Shown: piece after piece, positions 35,692 through 39,851 of the stretch
How positions within the stretch are numbered: position 1 is the first letter of the stretch
Layout: each line of letters starts with the position of its first letter
Assembly: GCF_027011145.1 (NCBI RefSeq)
Contig: NZ_JALVAO010000059.1
Span: forward strand, 1 to 39,851
DNA: 39,851 bases
Origin: Thermococcus sp.
GTDB lineage: Archaea; Methanobacteriota_B; Thermococci; Thermococcales; Thermococcaceae
Reading direction: 5' to 3'
Translations under genes and position numbers: made by a program
The notes under the pieces: model-generated
What the model saw: only the letters and a program-made list of their open reading frames with translations
Told to the model about the DNA's origin: nothing
Databases searched by the model: none

Positions 35692-36372
35692 ATGAAGGTT
35701 AAGAAGCACAGGTTCCCAGGCGTTTACATCGTTATTGACGACGACGGGAGCGAGAAGATAGCGACCAAAAACCTCGTTCCCGGACAGAGGGTTTACGGCG
35801 AGAGAGTCATAAAGTTCGAGGGAGATGAATACAGAATTTGGAACCCGAGCAGGTCGAAGCTTGGTGCGGCAATCCTCAACGGCCTCAAGAACTTTCCGAT
35901 TAAACCCGGCTCAACGGTCCTCTACCTAGGAATAGCGAGCGGAACCACGGCATCTCACGTCAGCGACATCGTCGGCTGGGAGGGCAAGATATTCGGCGTT
36001 GAGTTTTCCCCAAGGGTTCTCAGGGAGCTCGTTCCCATAGTGGAGGAGAGGAGGAACATAGTTCCCATACTCGGCGACGCGACAAAGCCGGAAGGCTACC
36101 GCGCTCTCGTTCCGAAGGTGGACGTTATCTTTGAAGACGTGGCCCAGCCGACGCAGGCGAAAATCCTGATAGACAACGCGAAGGTGTATCTCAAGAGCGG
36201 CGGCTACGGCATGATATCCGTCAAGAGCAGGAGCATCGACGTCACCAAGGAGCCGGAGGAAGTATTTAAGGAGGTCGAGAGGGAGCTCTCTGAATACTTC
36301 GAGGTCGTTGAGAGGCTTTCACTTGAACCCTACGAGAAGGATCATGCTCTCTTCGTTGTGAGAAAGCCATGA
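35692..36372 (+). CDS. flpA: fibrillarin-like rRNA/tRNA 2'-O-methyltransferase
   Basis: SAM-dependent methyltransferase of the C/D box sRNP. The 226 residues match archaeal fibrillarin. Motifs include [22 protein letters not shown], the SAM-binding [24 protein letters not shown], and the catalytic region [11 protein letters not shown]...[10 protein letters not shown]. The ribosome binding site is formed by the last codons and stop of nop5 (GGTGAGGTAG), so translation is coupled. Confidence 0.97.
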   Translation: MKVKKHRFPGVYIVIDDDGSEKIATKNLVPGQRVYGERVIKFEGDEYRIWNPSRSKLGAAILNGLKNFPIKPGSTVLYLGIASGTTASHVSDIVGWEGKIFGVEFSPRVLRELVPIVEERRNIVPILGDATKPEGYRALVPKVDVIFEDVAQPTQAKILIDNAKVYLKSGGYGMISVKSRSIDVTKEPEEVFKEVERELSEYFEVVERLSLEPYEKDHALFVVRKP

Positions 36373-36405
36373 GTTCTTTTTCTTTTCTCAAAAATTTAGA
36401 GAGGG

Positions 36406-37074
36406 TCAGTCCTTGATTGGTAAGTTTGGAATCAGCCAGCTCAGAAAGCTGTCCATGCTCCTAGTTTGTATGTAGACTGTTCCCGTTCCGTAGAACTCTG
36501 CAACCAAGCCCTCTCCGCTGAAGAGAGTGCTCTTAAGCCCGCCAACTCGCTTAACTTTGAAGTCCAAACCCTCTGTGAAAGCCACCATGTGCCCGGTGTC
36601 AATTATAAAGTGCTCGTTCCTAAGTTCCTTTTTGTATATAGCCCCAAAGCTGGAGAGAAAAACCATTCCCCTTCCGCTTATCTTTAGGAGGAACAGTCCC
36701 TCTCTGCTGAAGAAGGTTTTGGCACCTCCCCACTTGATGTCGATGTCTATATTCTCACTGCTTGCCAGAAATGCTCCGCTCTGGGCGTAAAGGGTTCCAT
36801 CCAGTTCAAATACCTCGATGTCCCCCGGATATGGGGGTGCTAGGCCAACGGTTCCAGTTCCACCAACTGCTCTGAAAACGTTGACAAAGAAGCTCTCCCC
36901 GCCAAGCACGGATCTTTTCAGGGCACCGAAAACACCGCCCCTTGCCTTGGTTTCTATTCTTATCGTTGGACTCATGTGAACCATTGCCCCAGCTTCAGCT
37001 TGGATTGCCTCTCCTTGAGAAAGCTCCACCTCAAGAAGGGAAAAGCTTGGTCTGTGGGTTATTTCGTACCTCAT
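36406..37074 (-). CDS. AIM24 / TIGR00266 family protein
   Basis: A 222-residue all-beta protein of the AIM24/TIGR00266 group, starting MRYEITHRPSFSLLEVEL. Glycine-rich strand turns follow: QAEAGAMVHMSP, GGVFGALKRSVLGGESFFVN and FFSREGLFLLKISG. Family members occur in bacteria, archaea and mitochondria, form trimers with pseudo-threefold symmetry, and have no settled function. ATG 37074 is preferred over 37104 because GGTGTTTGGA precedes it and the family begins here. The TATA box is at 37105-37117. Confidence 0.88.
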   Translation of the reverse strand: MRYEITHRPSFSLLEVELSQGEAIQAEAGAMVHMSPTIRIETKARGGVFGALKRSVLGGESFFVNVFRAVGGTGTVGLAPPYPGDIEVFELDGTLYAQSGAFLASSENIDIDIKWGGAKTFFSREGLFLLKISGRGMVFLSSFGAIYKKELRNEHFIIDTGHMVAFTEGLDFKVKRVGGLKSTLFSGEGLVAEFYGTGTVYIQTRSMDSFLSWLIPNLPIKD

Positions 37075-37104
37075 TCCAAACACCCGATACCAATTGGGAG
37101 GCAA

Positions 37105-37117
37105 GTTTTATATATCC
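37105..37117 (-). promoter_or_regulatory. TATA box of the AIM24-like gene
   Basis: GGATATATAAAAC on the minus strand is 31-43 bases before ATG 37074. Confidence 0.6.
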
Positions 37118-37158
37118 ATCGGCAATTGTCTAAATTCTTTTTCACTTTTACCGAAAGG

Positions 37159-37168
37159 CTTTTATAAG
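37159..37168 (+). promoter_or_regulatory. BRE/TATA promoter of the mevalonate-entry operon
   Basis: CCGAAAGG (BRE-like) followed by CTTTTATAAG, predicting a start near 37190 and a leader of about 25 bases with ribosome binding site GGGTGAT. Confidence 0.65.
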
Positions 37169-37214
37169 AACTCTCCCAACCACCGCCGGTGATTACAGTT
37201 CTCGGGTGATGCCC

Positions 37215-38267
37215 ATGCGGAAGTTGCTGAAGCCGAAGAGGGAAGTAGGCATTGTCGGCTACGGCGCCTACGTTCCGATGTATAGAATCAAGGCCGAGGA
37301 GATAGGCAGGGTCTGGGGAGTTTCAAGCTTCCCAATCGAGGAGAAGGCCGTCCCCGGTTTGGACGAGGATGCCCTCACCATAGGACTTGAAGCGGCAAGA
37401 AACGCCCTCAAAAGGGCCCAGATAGACCCCAAGCTCATCCGTGCCGTCTGGTTCGGTAGCGAGAGCAAGCCCTACGCGGTTAAACCAACGGGAACCATTA
37501 TAGCCGAAGCGATAGGGGCGACGCCCGATGTGAGTACAGCGGACTTCGAGTTCGCCTGTAAGGCCGGAACCGAGGCCCTTCAGACGGCCATCGGCTTCGT
37601 CGGTTCGGAGATGGCCGACTACGCGATGGCAATCGGAGCGGACACGGCCCAGGGGAGGCCCGGCGACCACCTCGAGTTTACCGCCGGAGCGGGTGGAGCG
37701 GCCTTTATAGTTGGCCCCAAGAGCTCTGAGACCGTCGCCTACTTCGAGGGAAGCTACTCCTACGTCACTGACACTCCGGACTTCTGGAGGAGACAGCACG
37801 AGCACTATCCAAGGCACGGTAACAGGTTCACCGGCGAGCCGGCCTACTTCCACCACATAATAAACGCCGCCAAGACACTCATGGAGGAGCTCGGCCTAAC
37901 GGTCAACGACTTCGATTACGCCGTCTTCCACCAGCCCAACGTCAAGTTCCCTCTCACGGTAGCGAAAATACTCGGCATTCCGAAGGAGAAGGTCCTTCCC
38001 GGACTTCTCACCGGTAAGATTGGAAACACCTACAGCGGTGCAACGATGGTCGGTGTTTCAGCCGTTCTCGACATAGCAAAGCCCGGCGACAGAATCCTGT
38101 GGGTGAGCTTTGGTTCCGGAGCCGGAAGCGACGCCTTCAGCGTCGTTGTTCAGGACGCCATAGAGGAGAAGAGAGACTTGGCGCCAAAGGTTAAGGACTA
38201 CGTGGAAAGGAAGAAGTACATAGACTACGCCCTCTACGCAAAGGCGAGGAGAAAGTTCATTCTGTGA
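37215..38267 (+). CDS. hydroxymethylglutaryl-CoA synthase
   Basis: Condenses acetoacetyl-CoA and acetyl-CoA to HMG-CoA, the precursor of mevalonate and thus of archaeal isoprenoid lipids. The 350-residue protein, the archaeal family length, carries the Glu-Cys-His triad: E83 in GSESKPYA, C115 in [10 protein letters not shown] and H239 in [13 protein letters not shown] 37215 follows GGGTGAT by four bases; ATG 37209 within the site is less likely. It heads a three-gene operon with thiolase and the DUF35 linker. Confidence 0.96.
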   Translation: MRKLLKPKREVGIVGYGAYVPMYRIKAEEIGRVWGVSSFPIEEKAVPGLDEDALTIGLEAARNALKRAQIDPKLIRAVWFGSESKPYAVKPTGTIIAEAIGATPDVSTADFEFACKAGTEALQTAIGFVGSEMADYAMAIGADTAQGRPGDHLEFTAGAGGAAFIVGPKSSETVAYFEGSYSYVTDTPDFWRRQHEHYPRHGNRFTGEPAYFHHIINAAKTLMEELGLTVNDFDYAVFHQPNVKFPLTVAKILGIPKEKVLPGLLTGKIGNTYSGATMVGVSAVLDIAKPGDRILWVSFGSGAGSDAFSVVVQDAIEEKRDLAPKVKDYVERKKYIDYALYAKARRKFIL

Positions 38268-38277
38268 GGTGGTTGAG

Positions 38278-39444
38278 ATGAGGAAGGCCGTTATAATCGG
38301 TGCTGGTATGACGCCTGTTGGGGAGCACTGGAAGCTTTCACTCCGCAACCTTGCAGTCGAAGCCCTGCTCAACGCGATGGAGGACGCGGGAATAGACAGG
38401 GTTGATTCCCTCTACGTGGGAAACATGGTCTCAGGATCTTTCGTCGAGCAGGAAAACTTGGGTGCCTTGATAGCGGACTGGGCTGGACTGGGCAACATTC
38501 CGGCTGTCAAGGTTGAGGCCGCCTGTGCCTCCGGCGGTGCGGCAGTTCAGGAGGGTGTTAAAGCCGTCCTCAGCGGGCTGGAAGATGTCGTTGCGGTCGT
38601 CGGCGTCGAGAAGATGACCGATGCCTGGCCGAGCGATGCGACGCGCTATCTAGCTTACGCCGCCGACGCGGAGTGGGAACTCTTCCACGGCGCGAGCTTC
38701 GTAGCTTTGAACGCGCTCATCATGAGGCACTACATGAAGACCTACGGTTACACCGAGGAGGATTTAGCTCTCTTCGCGGTCAACGCCCATGCGAATGGAG
38801 CCAAAAACCCCTACGCGATGTTCAAGAGGCCCATAAAGGTCGAAACCGTGATGAAGAGTCCTTATATAGCGGACCCGCTCAAGCTCTTCGATGCCTCGCC
38901 CGTCTGCGACGGTTCAGCGGCGGTTATAATCACAACACCGGAGAAAGCCAAGGAGCTCGGCGTTCCCAAGGAGAAGTGGGTCGAGATAGCTGGAATTGGA
39001 AGGGCCACTGACACAATAAACCTCGCCAACAGGGAGGACTTACTCACCCTTAAAGCGGCGAAGATTGCCGCGGAGAGGGCCTACAAGATGGCCGGGATAA
39101 CTCCAAAGGATATAGACTTCTTCGAGGTTCACGATGCATTTACCGTTATGGCCGCTTTGAGCTTGGAGGCCCTCGGTGTGGCGAAGAAGGGAGAGGGAGC
39201 AAAGCTCGCCAAGGAAGGCCAGATAGCGATTGACGGGGATTATCCGATACAGACTATGGGAGGGCTCAAGGCTAGAGGTCACCCCGTCGGAGCAACGGGG
39301 GTTTATCAGACTGTCGAGGCTGTTTTACAGCTCCGGGGTGAAGCACCGGAAGGAATACAGGTGCCCGATGCTGAAATCGGCCTGACCCAGAACATAGGTG
39401 GAACCGGCTCGAACATAACCGTTAACATCCTCAGGAGGGTGTGA
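38278..39444 (+). CDS. acetyl-CoA C-acetyltransferase (SCP2-type thiolase)
   Basis: Makes acetoacetyl-CoA for the HMG-CoA synthase upstream. The 388-residue thiolase-fold protein has nucleophile C83 in EAACASGGAAV, the EVHDAFTVM segment, and the catalytic GGLKARGHPVGATG near the C-terminus. Its ribosome binding site GAGGTGG follows the stop of the synthase gene directly, and its own stop overlaps the region just before the DUF35 gene. In a methanogen this thiolase, HMG-CoA synthase and the DUF35 protein form one complex that channels acetoacetyl-CoA; the same order here implies the same assembly. Confidence 0.96.
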   Translation: MRKAVIIGAGMTPVGEHWKLSLRNLAVEALLNAMEDAGIDRVDSLYVGNMVSGSFVEQENLGALIADWAGLGNIPAVKVEAACASGGAAVQEGVKAVLSGLEDVVAVVGVEKMTDAWPSDATRYLAYAADAEWELFHGASFVALNALIMRHYMKTYGYTEEDLALFAVNAHANGAKNPYAMFKRPIKVETVMKSPYIADPLKLFDASPVCDGSAAVIITTPEKAKELGVPKEKWVEIAGIGRATDTINLANREDLLTLKAAKIAAERAYKMAGITPKDIDFFEVHDAFTVMAALSLEALGVAKKGEGAKLAKEGQIAIDGDYPIQTMGGLKARGHPVGATGVYQTVEAVLQLRGEAPEGIQVPDAEIGLTQNIGGTGSNITVNILRRV

Positions 39445-39446
39445 AA

Positions 39447-39851
39447 ATGGCCCGCCCGATGCAGGTTTCCCGCTACTGGAGGCACTTCCGCGAGAAGTAC
39501 AGGCTCATAGGCGGAAAGTGTGAGAACGGCCACGTCTTCTTCCCGTACAGGGAGGTATGCCCCGTCTGTGGCTCGAGGAACGTCGAGGAATACGAATTCA
39601 GCGGAAGGGGAAAGGTTCTCACGTGGACAATCGTTAGGAACCCGCCGAGCGGTTTCGAGTACTACAAGCCCTATCCCTTAGCTTTGGTCCAGCTTGAAGA
39701 AGGTCCTGTAGTTCTGGCACAGCTCACCGACGTTGAGCCAGAGGAGATACACGAGGGCATGGAGGTCGAGGCGGTAACGAGAAAGGTCAGGGAGTTCGAG
39801 GAGGACGGAATAATCCTCTACGCCTACAAGTTCAGGCCCGTTTTGAAGTGA
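39447..39851 (+). CDS. DUF35 zinc-ribbon/OB-fold scaffold of the thiolase-HMGCS complex
   Basis: A 134-residue protein with an N-terminal helix (VSRYWRHFREKYRLIG), a zinc-ribbon-like segment (C25, then CPVC at C38 and C41) and an OB fold (GRGKVLTWTIV, PYPLALVQLEEGPVVLAQL). DUF35 proteins bridge thiolase and HMG-CoA synthase and form a shared CoA-binding site. ATG 39447 is seven bases after GGAGGG; GTG 39441 overlaps the thiolase stop and is less likely. The zinc site is incomplete, since only C25 rather than a CxxC pair is seen on the first arm. The TGA stop is the last codon of the window, so the gene is complete. Confidence 0.94.
   Translation: MARPMQVSRYWRHFREKYRLIGGKCENGHVFFPYREVCPVCGSRNVEEYEFSGRGKVLTWTIVRNPPSGFEYYKPYPLALVQLEEGPVVLAQLTDVEPEEIHEGMEVEAVTRKVREFEEDGIILYAYKFRPVLK

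Overview
This window comes from a hyperthermophilic euryarchaeon of the order Thermococcales, most likely Thermococcus. The evidence is archaeal TATA/BRE promoters, GGAGGTG and GGTGAT ribosome binding sites, a tRNA gene with encoded CCA, a thermosome, Nop5/fibrillarin, type III ribose-1,5-bisphosphate isomerase, and families largely confined to Thermococcales (DUF257, DUF835). Most of it is compact chromosomal core. The accessory parts are 7.7-8.3 kb (a broken toxin-antitoxin pair) and 17.7-28.0 kb (surface metallopeptidase-like proteins and an AT-rich minus-strand island).

Layout. 1-1.3 kb: the end of one tRNA, tRNA-Gly, a two-zinc-ribbon protein with aEF-1beta, and a DUF2283 protein. 1.3-5.2 kb: a TPR protein, then anaerobic ribonucleotide reductase nrdD-nrdG behind two related inverted repeats. 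5.4-7.7 kb: a thermosome subunit and Taw3. 7.7-11.1 kb: a decayed VapC gene with its antitoxin, an SF1 helicase, a newly recognised C/D box guide RNA and a 24-codon membrane-peptide ORF. 11.1-17.6 kb: guaB, nadB-nadA-nadC and pdxS-pdxT (GMP, NAD and vitamin B6 synthesis). 17.7-22.5 kb: two tandem HExxH lipoprotein/membrane proteins and a short PEP-synthase-like protein. 22.5-25.5 kb: a minus-strand group with a seven-helix membrane protein carrying DUF835, a coupled 54-residue protein and two DUF257 genes, one interrupted by a single TAG. 25.5-28.0 kb: an unassigned spacer, then a long surface lipoprotein gene broken by one extra G in a G6 run.

28.2-31.8 kb: the two GMP synthase subunits, a second C/D box RNA at the guaA/osmC junction, OsmC, a leaderless radical SAM gene and an amidotransferase-like protein lacking both its catalytic Cys and His. 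31.9-37.1 kb: a class I aminotransferase, ribose-1,5-bisphosphate isomerase, nop5-flpA and an AIM24-like protein. 37.2-39.85 kb: the HMG-CoA synthase, thiolase and DUF35 operon that starts mevalonate and lipid synthesis; its last gene ends on the last base of the window.

The best new observations are two C/D box sRNAs with near-canonical 12-nt box spacing (one with guides fitting two 16S rRNA sites), the paired operators at nrdD, the DUF835/DUF257 island with an overlooked small gene, the pseudo-amidotransferase, and a set of broken genes, two of them carrying one in-frame TAG. rRNA targets and family names rest on recalled knowledge and were not searched.
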